Shown here piece by piece: positions 42,830 to 50,243 of a DNA stretch of 64,000 bases; position 1 is the first letter of the stretch, and the number at the start of each line of letters is the position of its first letter. A program made the translations under genes and the position numbers. Below the pieces are notes generated by a model that worked only from the letters and a program-made list of their open reading frames with translations, did no database searches and had not been told where the DNA came from. The DNA is from Imperialibacter sp963977595 (lineage in GTDB: Bacteria; Bacteroidota; Bacteroidia; Cytophagales; Cyclobacteriaceae): the NCBI RefSeq assembly GCF_048007035.1, contig NZ_CP180355.1:3162001-3226000 (forward strand). Direction: 5' to 3'.

Positions 42830-44530
42830 TTGAAGCTTAAACTCAATATATGGCTCACCCTTTGCCTCTTTGTTTTCAGCACCATTTTTATTCTGGTGGT
42901 GTTCAATATTACCTATTCGAGCCTTGAAGAGGAGCTTGTTTTAAGAGCAAAGGACAAACTAAACGCCGTTAATATTCTTAAAAAACGGCTCATAGAGCTT
43001 CACCTGAGAGACAAGAAGCAAGAAGCGGATCACATTTTATCCAACGCCGACCTTCATGGTGTAAGTGAGGCCGACCTGGTGGAAAACCTACAATCGATAT
43101 CCGAAATAAAACGGATTGTGGTTTTGCACGAATTTGACCCCGATCAGGTTCGGTTTGTAGCCAGCCTCGACGTAGACTCCACCTATTACAATTTTCTTTT
43201 CACGAGTGAGAAAAGGCAAGTCCGCCTGGTTTTTGGCTTGCAGGACATTCAGGATATTCTACTGGAGCGTACCGGGCTTGGTGTAACCGGCGAGTCGTAC
43301 GTAGTTAATGAGCGACATCGCCTCATGTCAGCCTCTCTCTTCCACCCTCAGGAATACCCTACTAACATATCGAGCCCCAGCCACGGTGTGCTGTCGGCCA
43401 TTGGCGGCAAAGAAGACGTCACGATCTACACAGACTACCGGGATGTGGGCGTGATGGGAGCTTTTCGGCCCGTTGATTTTTATGGGATAAAAATGGCTCT
43501 CTTAACAGAAATTGACCTCGACGAGCTTATGCGACCCATCTATTCGATTAGAGAGAAGATGGTCATAGTTGTGGGGATTTTGATGGCGGTGTCGTTAGCC
43601 ATTTCTGTTTTTCTCGGTAAAATTCTGTCGAACCCCATTGTGCAACTTCGAAGAGTGGCTGACCAACTATCGCTGGGAACCTTACCTTCCGACATCCGAC
43701 CTTCTGGTCCCGTGTTGGAAATGCAGCAGATTACACTGTCGATGGATAAGCTTATCCATTCTCTGAAGCAGATTGCATCATTTGCCTCCGATATTGGTGA
43801 AGGCAAGATGGAGTCTACCTATGTAATGCTGAGCAGCCACGATGAATTGGGGAAAGCCATTCTCCAAATGCGGGATCAGCTGGTTACGCTAAACAATGAA
43901 AAAAATGCGCTTGAGCTCAACTCGAAACGAGTATTGATTGAAGCACAGGAAAAAGACCGGGAAAGGATTTCCAGGGATTTACACGACGGGCTCGGGGCAT
44001 TGCTAACTACCTTGAAGCTAAGAATGGAAAAGAGCGGCCTGTTGGTTGAAAATGCTGACATGCGAGATTTGATTGAAAGAACTATTTCGGAAACCAGAAG
44101 CCTGGCAAGGAACCTGATGCCGGCAGTGCTTCGTGATTTTGGATTAAGCGAGGCCCTTGAACAGCTTATTTCGGACATTGAAGACAGTACTCAGATCAAA
44201 GTTTTATTTTTTAATGAGCTTGAGAATTCTAACTATAAACTAGAGAAGGACAAACAAGTATATATTTACCGGGTGGTGCAGGAGGCTATCAACAATGCTA
44301 TCAAGCATGCGCAATGTGACGAAATTCAACTTTCAATCACAGTTTTCGATGATCATTTGGCGTTGTATATAAAGGACAATGGCATTGGTTTTGAGGTTGG
44401 GCAGAAAGAAGGATTCACCGGCCTGGGGCTCAGAAATATTGAAGAGCGGGTAAGGTTAATGGGCGGTGTTTTTTATATAGAATCAGAAAAAACAGGAACA
44501 GGCATAGAGATAGAAATTCCGATATCATGA
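42830..44530 (+). CDS. NarX/DegS-type sensor histidine kinase with dCACHE-like sensor
   Basis: A 566-residue two-component kinase of the HisKA_3 class. A membrane helix (about residues 8-28) and a second at about 243-263 enclose an extracytoplasmic sensor domain resembling dCACHE (GLGVTGESYVVNERHRLMS at 149-167). A HAMP linker follows, then a DHp helix with His385 in ERISRDLHDGLGALLTTLKLR and a HATPase domain (DNGIGFE, GLGLRNIEERV). There is no in-frame ATG upstream of the first helix, so the TTG at 42830 is taken as start. It overlaps the downstream regulator by four bases (ATGA), so the two form one operon and almost certainly a cognate pair. Confidence 0.88.
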   Translation: MKLKLNIWLTLCLFVFSTIFILVVFNITYSSLEEELVLRAKDKLNAVNILKKRLIELHLRDKKQEADHILSNADLHGVSEADLVENLQSISEIKRIVVLHEFDPDQVRFVASLDVDSTYYNFLFTSEKRQVRLVFGLQDIQDILLERTGLGVTGESYVVNERHRLMSASLFHPQEYPTNISSPSHGVLSAIGGKEDVTIYTDYRDVGVMGAFRPVDFYGIKMALLTEIDLDELMRPIYSIREKMVIVVGILMAVSLAISVFLGKILSNPIVQLRRVADQLSLGTLPSDIRPSGPVLEMQQITLSMDKLIHSLKQIASFASDIGEGKMESTYVMLSSHDELGKAILQMRDQLVTLNNEKNALELNSKRVLIEAQEKDRERISRDLHDGLGALLTTLKLRMEKSGLLVENADMRDLIERTISETRSLARNLMPAVLRDFGLSEALEQLISDIEDSTQIKVLFFNELENSNYKLEKDKQVYIYRVVQEAINNAIKHAQCDEIQLSITVFDDHLALYIKDNGIGFEVGQKEGFTGLGLRNIEERVRLMGGVFYIESEKTGTGIEIEIPIS

Positions 44531-45156
44531 GTACTATAAGAATCATTATTGCCGACGATCACCAGCTATTTCGGAATGGTCTCAGGGCTTTACTACAAGC
44601 GCAAGAGAGCGTTGAAATTGTTGGTGAGGCAGAAACTGGTGAGGCTCTCCTCCATCAGCTAACAACCACGAAGGCGGACATCATTCTGCTGGACATTTCT
44701 TTGCCAGACAAGTCGGGGCTCGACATTCTTCCGCTGGTAAGGGAAAAATATCCTGACACAAAATGTATCATGCTAACTATGCACGAGGAACTCCAGTACG
44801 TGAAGGAGAGCCTCAAGAAGGGGGCGTCGGGATATTTGCTTAAAGACACAAGTGAAAACGAATTGCGGGAAGCCATACGTGGGGTGTACCTCGGAAAGCG
44901 ACACTTTAAAAATAAGATATCGGAGCTTCTGCTGGAAGATATGTCCGGGCCGGGAAGCCCGTCACCTATTCTTTCGGAAAGGGAAATTGAGATTGTGAAA
45001 ATGGTGGCTGAGGGCAAAATCACCAAAGAAATAGCCGACAAGCTGTTTATTAGCGTCCGCACGGTGGAAACGCACCGGTCCCGTATCATGAAAAAGCTCG
45101 GCGCCGCAAACGCTTCCGAAATGATCAATGCAGCCTATCGCCGTAAGCTCATTTAG
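44527..45156 (+). CDS. LuxR/NarL-family response regulator
   Basis: A 209-residue regulator. The receiver domain has the acidic pair at Asp10/Asp11, the phospho-acceptor Asp56 in LLDISLPD, and a KD motif later (LKDTSENEL). A C-terminal GerE/LuxR helix-turn-helix starts with LSEREIEIVKMVAEGKITKEIADKLFISVRTVETHRSRIMKKLG. Its start overlaps the stop of the upstream NarX-type kinase. Immediately after its stop lies a tandem 23-base repeat, a possible target of this or another regulator. Confidence 0.93.
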   Translation: MSTIRIIIADDHQLFRNGLRALLQAQESVEIVGEAETGEALLHQLTTTKADIILLDISLPDKSGLDILPLVREKYPDTKCIMLTMHEELQYVKESLKKGASGYLLKDTSENELREAIRGVYLGKRHFKNKISELLLEDMSGPGSPSPILSEREIEIVKMVAEGKITKEIADKLFISVRTVETHRSRIMKKLGAANASEMINAAYRRKLI

Positions 45157-45158
45157 CG

Positions 45159-45216
45159 TTACGTATTTACCACATACCAGATTACGTATTTACCACATAT
45201 CCAATTACCCATTTTT
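45159..45216. repeat. Tandem 23-base repeat, two exact-core copies plus a partial third
   Basis: The 18-base core TTACGTATTTACCACATA occurs at 45159-45176 and again at 45182-45199, 23 bases apart. A degenerate third starts at 45205 (TTACCCATTT). The third contains TACCCAT, which fits the NarL heptamer TACYYMT. Two full DNA turns separate the copies, as for a regulator site. It sits between the response-regulator stop and the small secreted protein gene. Confidence 0.6.
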
Positions 45217-45277
45217 TGCGAAGGCCGGGGGTGCCGTTAGTTCGTTTATTTGTATGAACATTAAACGCACCCTAATT

Positions 45278-45589
45278 ATGTTAAAGGCAGCAACAACAAC
45301 CCTTATTCTTGGCCTGGCTATATGTTTCAGTGCCAATGCACAAAGCAAGTCTTTGAAAGGACCGGCATACAAAAATGCCAGCCCGACTGAAAAGTATAAA
45401 GGAAGTAGCACCTTACTGGTAAATGGAAAAGCTGCTAAGGCCAAGGGGCCCGAGGCGAAAAACCAAAAGCCCTGGGACATTGACAAGTCGGAGTTTGAAG
45501 TGGTTAGGCTTGATGAATTAAAAGGAAAAAACACAAAGGGACTCAAAGGCCCAGCGTACAAAAACTATAAGCCTGAAGTGAATAACTAA
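45278..45589 (+). CDS. Small exported protein with duplicated GPAYKN motif
   Basis: A 103-residue predicted secreted protein. From 45278 it starts MLKAATTTLILGLAICFSANA-Q with a cleavage site near residue 22. The mature part is Lys-rich and holds LKGPAYKN twice, once just after the signal (residues about 26-33) and once near the end (about 90-97), with KAKGPEAKNQKPW between them. I do not recognise the family; similar small Lys/Pro-rich Bacteroidota proteins exist. An alternative start at 45254 adds MNIKRTLI. It follows the response regulator and a tandem repeat and precedes a terminator. Confidence 0.6.
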   Translation: MLKAATTTLILGLAICFSANAQSKSLKGPAYKNASPTEKYKGSSTLLVNGKAAKAKGPEAKNQKPWDIDKSEFEVVRLDELKGKNTKGLKGPAYKNYKPEVNN

Positions 45590-45618
45590 TGCAGGAACAT
45601 TGGTTGGTAGGTTGATTA

Positions 45619-45646
45619 GACCGGCAGAAGGCCGGTCTTTTTTTAC
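45619..45646 (+). terminator. Rho-independent terminator after the GPAYKN protein
   Basis: AGACCGGC and GCCGGTCT flank a five-base loop and are followed by a run of T's. Thirty bases past the stop of the small exported protein. Confidence 0.85.
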
Positions 45647-45764
45647 CTCTTCAGTAAGCTTCTAGGGAAATAAAGGCAGTCGCTACGGTTGCCCGGGCAG
45701 CCTTTGACGAAAAGGTGGATAGGTTCTTCGGTTGGTGGAGGTTGCCCAATTTCCCGTCCAATTT

Positions 45765-48455
45765 TTACTCTTCTCTTAATGTGTCTGCCGGATTGTTGCC
45801 AGTAGTTTTGATAGTCTGCAGAGCCACGGTGGCCATAAGCAGCAGGCAGATGCCCGCCAAAGTTATTAAATAACTCATCACAGATATATCAATCCTATAG
45901 GCGAAGTTCTCCAGCCATTTACTTACCCAGAAATAGCTCAACGGAATGGCCAGCGCTGCGCCAGCAAGCATCACCAGCAGGTATTCCTTGCCAATTAGCC
46001 GGATAAGCGAGGTGAAATTGGCTCCCATCACCTTCCTGATGGCCAACTCTTTTACTCTTGTTTTCAGCGAGTAAGCAATCAACCCAAACAAACCAATAAA
46101 GGCGATAGTAATAGCCAGCCCGCTTAACAGATAAAGCAATTGGAGCTGCTGCCTTTCATTTTTATAGAGGTTCTCATAAAGCTCATCAAGAAACTGGTAC
46201 TCGAAAGGGTACTTTGGAAAAAGCTCATTCCAGGCACCTTCTATAACGGACATCGTTGAAGCTACGTCATTGGTTTCAAGTTTCACCAAAAACGTACGCA
46301 GCCATAAAGGTTCAAAAACCATGATGATAGGATCCACTTTATTCTTAAGGGTTTCCTGATGAAAATCCTTCACCACACCTACAACGGGGCCCTTTGCAAG
46401 CTTATAGGTGCCCTGGTTCCAATCCACATTTTTACCAATAGCCTCCTCGGGAGTTTGCCAACCAATAGCATGCATGGCAGTTTCGTTGAGAATGTAGGCC
46501 CTTCTTTTGCTGAGCAGGTATTCTTCAACATCGTTGTTGGCGCCGGTTAGCTGAGGAAGTGGTTCGTAGGCAAGGCTTTTTGGCAACGGCTCGCCTGCCA
46601 GCAGCTCCATTCCCATGACGTCGATAAAATCGTGATCGATTACCTGAATATCCATCGACGGGGCATCATCGACGTTTTCCTGGATGCCTTCCGCAGTCAC
46701 TGTTCCTCCATCCCGTATTTCTCTGGAAGGCACTTCAAGACATGCGCTGACTCCTTTGATGCCGGGTTGCCCGTCCAGCTTATCTTTGAACAATTTGAAC
46801 TTGTCTTTTACGGTATCCGGCACGCCGGGCAGGGCAATTACCTGATCTTTTTCCATACCAAGGTTTTTCTCGTTCAGAAAAACGAACTGCTGACGGGCTA
46901 TCATGGCGCTGGCGATAAGCAGAATGGATATACCAAACTGTAGGCTGATGAGTACTCTTTTTACACTAAACCGTCCTGTTTTTTTACCGATCGAAAAGGC
47001 TTTGCTGGTTTTGATAATGTTCACAGGCTTGAAAGAAGAAAGCGCAAAAGCCGGGTAGAAACCGCCAAGTAGTCCGGTAACTACTGCCACGCCGAGCAAC
47101 ACGGCAACGAGTACTAAAGGCGGCAAAAGATTCTCAGTTCCTGTTAGCTCGTTGAAAACAGGTAAAGCCAAAAAGGACAGGGCCAACCCAAGCCCTGCGG
47201 CAGCCATGCTGAACAACACCGATTCAGTTAAAGAATAGAACACAATTTGCGAGCTTCCGGCGCCAAGGATTTTACGCACGCCAATTTCCTTTGACCGGGC
47301 AATAGACATGGCGCTGGTCAGGTTCATGAAGTTGATGATAGCTAAGGCCAAAATGAGGATGGCTACCAGCAAGAATATTTTAACATAAGTAATGGAGCCG
47401 TTGGGCCTTATTTCCCGGGCGAGATTTGAATGGAGGTGGATGTCGCTCAAAGGCTGAAAGACAAACTCTGTGCCCTGAAGTGCCTGGTCTCCGTTTATCT
47501 TGATAGCCATTGCCTCCAGCTTTTCCTGAACAGACACCATGTTGGTGCCCTTCTGAAACAGTACATAGGTATACGCCCACCACGATCTTTCGGCTTCGTT
47601 TCGAAAAGAAATTAACATGTCGACAGGAAGGTGGGTGTTGGACGCCAGGTTTTTCATCACACCGGTAACCTTATAGACGGTTTCGTCGGTAGACCAGTAG
47701 CCAGTGATGAATATTTCTTTGCCCATCGGGTCTTCGTTTGCAAAGTACTTTTCGGCAACAGCTTCCGATATCACGATGGAAAGCGGCTCGGCCAGGGCCG
47801 TTTTTGCATCGCCTTTTGTAAGAGGGAAGTTGAAAACTTCGAAGACATCTTTGTCTGTTACAAAGGCGTTGTCCTGCCTGAATTTTTCTTCTCCAATTCG
47901 CACAAACTTAGGCTCGTGGTTCTGAAAGCGGATGAGCTTCTCTGCTTCAGGAATTTCCTCGGGAATTCCGTTGATCCAGTCGGCATCTACTCTGGCGAAA
48001 TGTGTGTCGTAGCCGCTGGGTGATGTGTAGTGGACAGTAAGCCTGTAGATTTGATCCGACTTTGTGTGGAAGTTTTCAAAACTTGTTTCGAAATGCAGGT
48101 AAATCGTAATTAGAATAAAGGCCGCAAGCCCAATAGCCAGGCCGGTGATATTGAGCAGGGCATAGGCTCTTTGTTTGGAGAAATTTCGGCGAATGACCTT
48201 GAGGTAGTTGGTTAGCATGGAATAGGTATTTGTTGATGTATAAGTGGCCGAACGTTTAAATGCATAGCTTCGAAAGCACCTGATCACGTTCCACCAATAA
48301 ATCAGCTTGGCCAGCCCGGGCGCTTTGCCAACATGCAGCAAGACATAAAAGCTTTCCTCCAGGTCGCCCTCTAGTTCCTCCAGCCTGTCTTTGCGGCAGT
48401 ACCACCGAAAAAACTTCAGAGCTAGTGGTGGCGGGAAATGTTTTTCGTGACTCAT
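45765..48455 (-). CDS. FtsX/MacB-type ABC transporter permease with N-terminal prefix domain
   Basis: An 896-residue permease. The start at 48455 (MSHEKHFPPPLALKFFRWYC) follows the padR gene by ten bases. Residues about 1-80 form a prefix domain with RLEELEGDLEESFY, seen in permeases that follow padR genes. Two MacB/FtsX repeats follow. Each has an N-terminal helix (about residues 100-120 in the first), a large periplasmic domain, and three more membrane helices near SKEIGVRKILGA and VKELAIRKVMGA. No ABC ATPase gene is adjacent. Macrolide or peptide export, or mechanical signal transfer, are family possibilities; the substrate is unknown. Confidence 0.88.
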   Translation of the reverse strand: MSHEKHFPPPLALKFFRWYCRKDRLEELEGDLEESFYVLLHVGKAPGLAKLIYWWNVIRCFRSYAFKRSATYTSTNTYSMLTNYLKVIRRNFSKQRAYALLNITGLAIGLAAFILITIYLHFETSFENFHTKSDQIYRLTVHYTSPSGYDTHFARVDADWINGIPEEIPEAEKLIRFQNHEPKFVRIGEEKFRQDNAFVTDKDVFEVFNFPLTKGDAKTALAEPLSIVISEAVAEKYFANEDPMGKEIFITGYWSTDETVYKVTGVMKNLASNTHLPVDMLISFRNEAERSWWAYTYVLFQKGTNMVSVQEKLEAMAIKINGDQALQGTEFVFQPLSDIHLHSNLAREIRPNGSITYVKIFLLVAILILALAIINFMNLTSAMSIARSKEIGVRKILGAGSSQIVFYSLTESVLFSMAAAGLGLALSFLALPVFNELTGTENLLPPLVLVAVLLGVAVVTGLLGGFYPAFALSSFKPVNIIKTSKAFSIGKKTGRFSVKRVLISLQFGISILLIASAMIARQQFVFLNEKNLGMEKDQVIALPGVPDTVKDKFKLFKDKLDGQPGIKGVSACLEVPSREIRDGGTVTAEGIQENVDDAPSMDIQVIDHDFIDVMGMELLAGEPLPKSLAYEPLPQLTGANNDVEEYLLSKRRAYILNETAMHAIGWQTPEEAIGKNVDWNQGTYKLAKGPVVGVVKDFHQETLKNKVDPIIMVFEPLWLRTFLVKLETNDVASTMSVIEGAWNELFPKYPFEYQFLDELYENLYKNERQQLQLLYLLSGLAITIAFIGLFGLIAYSLKTRVKELAIRKVMGANFTSLIRLIGKEYLLVMLAGAALAIPLSYFWVSKWLENFAYRIDISVMSYLITLAGICLLLMATVALQTIKTTGNNPADTLREE

Positions 48456-48465
48456 ACTCGGGGAA

Positions 48466-48792
48466 CTATTGTATGGAAATGGCTGGAATTTGACTGCGCA
48501 GCTGCTCCCGCAGCGAAGCAATTTCTTCCAGAGCCTTTCGTGCATATGGCGTGAGGTAAAACAGTCTCTTGCGCTTGCCACCCCTGAAATCACCCGCCTC
48601 GCCTAGTTTCGATTCCAGGAAACCCTTCTCTTCCAGCCGGTACAATACCGTGTGGATGGCGCTTATATTGATGCTCTTGCCAGTTTGTTTTTTGTACTCT
48701 TCTACAACGGCAACGGAGTAGGCACCATTATACAATACCCCAACAAGTAGTAGCACGATCTCCTCAAAATTGCCCAACTTTAGATTTTCCAT
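48466..48792 (-). CDS. PadR family transcriptional regulator
   Basis: A 108-residue winged-helix repressor of the PadR type: FEEIVLLLVGVLYNGAYSVAVVEEY, then INISAIHTVLYRLEEKGFLES (recognition helix region) and KRLFYLTPYARKALEEI as the wing and dimer helix. PadR proteins often sense a compound and repress an exporter. Here it lies ten bases upstream of the FtsX-type permease on the same strand. A perfect palindrome starts five bases upstream of its own start codon, which suggests self-repression. Confidence 0.9.
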   Translation of the reverse strand: MENLKLGNFEEIVLLLVGVLYNGAYSVAVVEEYKKQTGKSINISAIHTVLYRLEEKGFLESKLGEAGDFRGGKRKRLFYLTPYARKALEEIASLREQLRSQIPAISIQ

Positions 48793-48797
48793 ATTTT

Positions 48798-48825
48798 ATT
48801 CAGTATTGTAAGTAATATACTGAAT
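48798..48825. promoter_or_regulatory. 28-bp palindrome at the padR start (operator candidate)
   Basis: ATTCAGTAT (48798-48806) and ATACTGAAT (48817-48825) are perfect 9-base inverted repeats with a 10-base AT-rich spacer. The dyad lies just upstream of the padR start codon at 48792. Its length fits a PadR dimer site. No T run suggests a terminator. Confidence 0.55.
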
Positions 48826-48838
48826 CGGCAACGATAAG

Positions 48839-48865
48839 TTTCACTTTTGTAAGGAAAAAGTGAAA
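48839..48865. repeat. Second inverted repeat in the padR-ppa gap
   Basis: TTTCACTTTT (48839-48848) and AAAAGTGAAA (48856-48865) are perfect 10-base arms around a seven-base loop. It sits between the divergent padR and ppa genes. It could be a regulatory dyad for either gene. Confidence 0.4.
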
Positions 48866-48992
48866 AAACCAATTTACCGCCATTTGATTTTGAGTTTACG
48901 GCTCAAGTGTGCATGCTCGCTGTTTGCCGGTTTCAGCAGTTGCGAATTCTGCTGACAGATGCTTACCTTTACTGATACATGAAACAATAACT

Positions 48993-49535
48993 ATGGATAG
49001 ATTTAACCCCTGGCATCACGTAAGCCTTGGCGAAAAGGCACCGGAAATCATTAATGGCATCATTGAGATACCAAAAAATAGCCGAGCCAAATATGAACTC
49101 GATAAGGACAGCGGTTTACTAATGCTCGACAGGGTGCTTTATTCTTCAGTTTATTATCCAGCCAACTACGGGTTTATCCCTCAAACCTATTGTGACGACA
49201 AGGATCCATTGGATATTCTGGTGTTGTCGCAAATCGAAGTGGTGCCTCTTTGCATAGTGCCTGCCAAAGTAATCGGTGTGATGCGCATGCTCGACCAGGG
49301 CGAGGCGGATGATAAGATCATTGCCGTTGCTCAGCACGATATGAGCTGGAACCATTACAATGACATCAGTGAGCTGCCTGATCACTTCAAAAATGAGATT
49401 CAGAACTTTTTTGAAGACTACAAAAAGCTCGAACACAAAACCGTGGTGGTGCACGACTTTATGGATAGAGTGGTTGCCATGGAAATTGTAGAAAAAGCCA
49501 TCGAGGACTACAAAATCAAATTCAAGAAAGCCTAA
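48993..49535 (+). CDS. ppa: Inorganic pyrophosphatase (family I)
   Basis: Hydrolyses pyrophosphate, pulling biosynthetic reactions forward. From the ATG at 48993 it is 180 residues, the normal size. Typical blocks are EIPKNSRAKYELDKDSGLL, the LYSSVYYPANYGFIPQTYCDDKDPLDILVL core with the clustered Asp ligands, and DQGEADDKIIAV. The upstream in-frame start at 48909 adds a nonconserved stretch. It is divergent from padR and its 3' end forms a hairpin with the downstream sequence. Confidence 0.94.
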   Translation: MDRFNPWHHVSLGEKAPEIINGIIEIPKNSRAKYELDKDSGLLMLDRVLYSSVYYPANYGFIPQTYCDDKDPLDILVLSQIEVVPLCIVPAKVIGVMRMLDQGEADDKIIAVAQHDMSWNHYNDISELPDHFKNEIQNFFEDYKKLEHKTVVVHDFMDRVVAMEIVEKAIEDYKIKFKKA

Positions 49536-49562
49536 ACGAATTACACTAAGCGCTTCGTTTAG
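49532..49562 (+). repeat. Hairpin at the end of ppa
   Basis: CTAAACGAA (49532-49540, containing the stop codon) and TTCGTTTAG (49554-49562) form a perfect 9-base stem around a 13-base loop. No T run follows, so a standard terminator is not supported. Confidence 0.4.
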
Positions 49563-49608
49563 TTAATAGGCTTTCATACTAATCGTCATAGAAAATACCT
49601 ATAGTCAG

Positions 49609-49627
49609 ATTGATAATAACAATCAAT
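49609..49627. promoter_or_regulatory. Fur/PerR-like dyad upstream of dps
   Basis: ATTGAT, seven bases, ATCAAT: a 19-base dyad with the AT-rich sequence and size of Fur-family boxes. It lies 71 bases before the dps start. Control by Fur or PerR is inferred from the dyad and the gene it precedes. Confidence 0.4.
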
Positions 49628-49698
49628 TCGAGTGATCTATTGTGTGGTTTTGAATGTTATCTGATGGTAAAAGGATAAGAATTTAAACCAATAGTATC

Positions 49699-50163
49699 AT
49701 GAACTACATAGGAATAGATGAGGATGTTGCTGCGATCGAAGTAAAAGCTTTGAATAGTTTGCTTGCCAGCTATCAGGTGTTTTACCAAAACCTGCGGGGC
49801 TTTCATTGGAACATCAAAGGAGAGAAATTCTTTGGGCTGCATGAAAAGTTTGAAGAATACTACACGGCCGCCGCAGAAGACATAGACGCAATTGCTGAAA
49901 GAATTCTCACAATAGGCGGTGTGCCTTTGCACTCGATCAGCCAGTATCTGAAGGAAAGCAAAATCAGAGAGGTGACTGAGGTAAGCGAGGCAAGGACAGC
50001 TGTTGAGAGCATTCTTGAGCAGTATATAGAGCTTTTGAATTTGGAAAGGCCTATTCTGGATCAAAGTGCCGAAGCGAATGATGAAGGCACTAATTCCCTC
50101 ATATCAGACTTGCTGGCCAAGCAGGAAAAGACCATTTGGATGCTAAGCAGCTGGTTGAAGTGA
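49699..50163 (+). CDS. dps: Dps-like DNA-protecting ferritin
   Basis: A 154-residue mini-ferritin that oxidises and stores iron and protects DNA from peroxide. The inter-subunit ferroxidase ligands are visible as His36, His48, Asp63 and Glu67; the spacing of 12, 15 and 4 residues matches Listeria Dps. The first helix begins with IEVKALNSLLASYQVFYQ. The C-terminus lacks a long basic tail, so DNA binding may be weak. A Fur-like dyad lies upstream and a strong terminator follows. Confidence 0.94.
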   Translation: MNYIGIDEDVAAIEVKALNSLLASYQVFYQNLRGFHWNIKGEKFFGLHEKFEEYYTAAAEDIDAIAERILTIGGVPLHSISQYLKESKIREVTEVSEARTAVESILEQYIELLNLERPILDQSAEANDEGTNSLISDLLAKQEKTIWMLSSWLK

Positions 50164-50187
50164 AGGAGCCCGGAACACATGTAAAAC

Positions 50188-50220
50188 AAAAAAGGGTTCA
50201 TACTGTATGAACCCTTTTTT
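50188..50220. terminator. Bidirectional terminator between dps and degQ
   Basis: AAAAAAGGGTTCATA and TATGAACCCTTTTTT are inverted around a three-base loop. Both strands have a T run, so it can end transcription of the convergent dps (+) and degQ/htrA (-). Confidence 0.85.
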
Positions 50221-50243
50221 GTTTATAAGATAGTTTCTCGCTG

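Noticed and set aside
45159..45204. CRISPR-like repeat
   Set aside because: Only two full copies of an 18-base core with five-base spacers; no cas genes or further repeats. It fits an operator array better.
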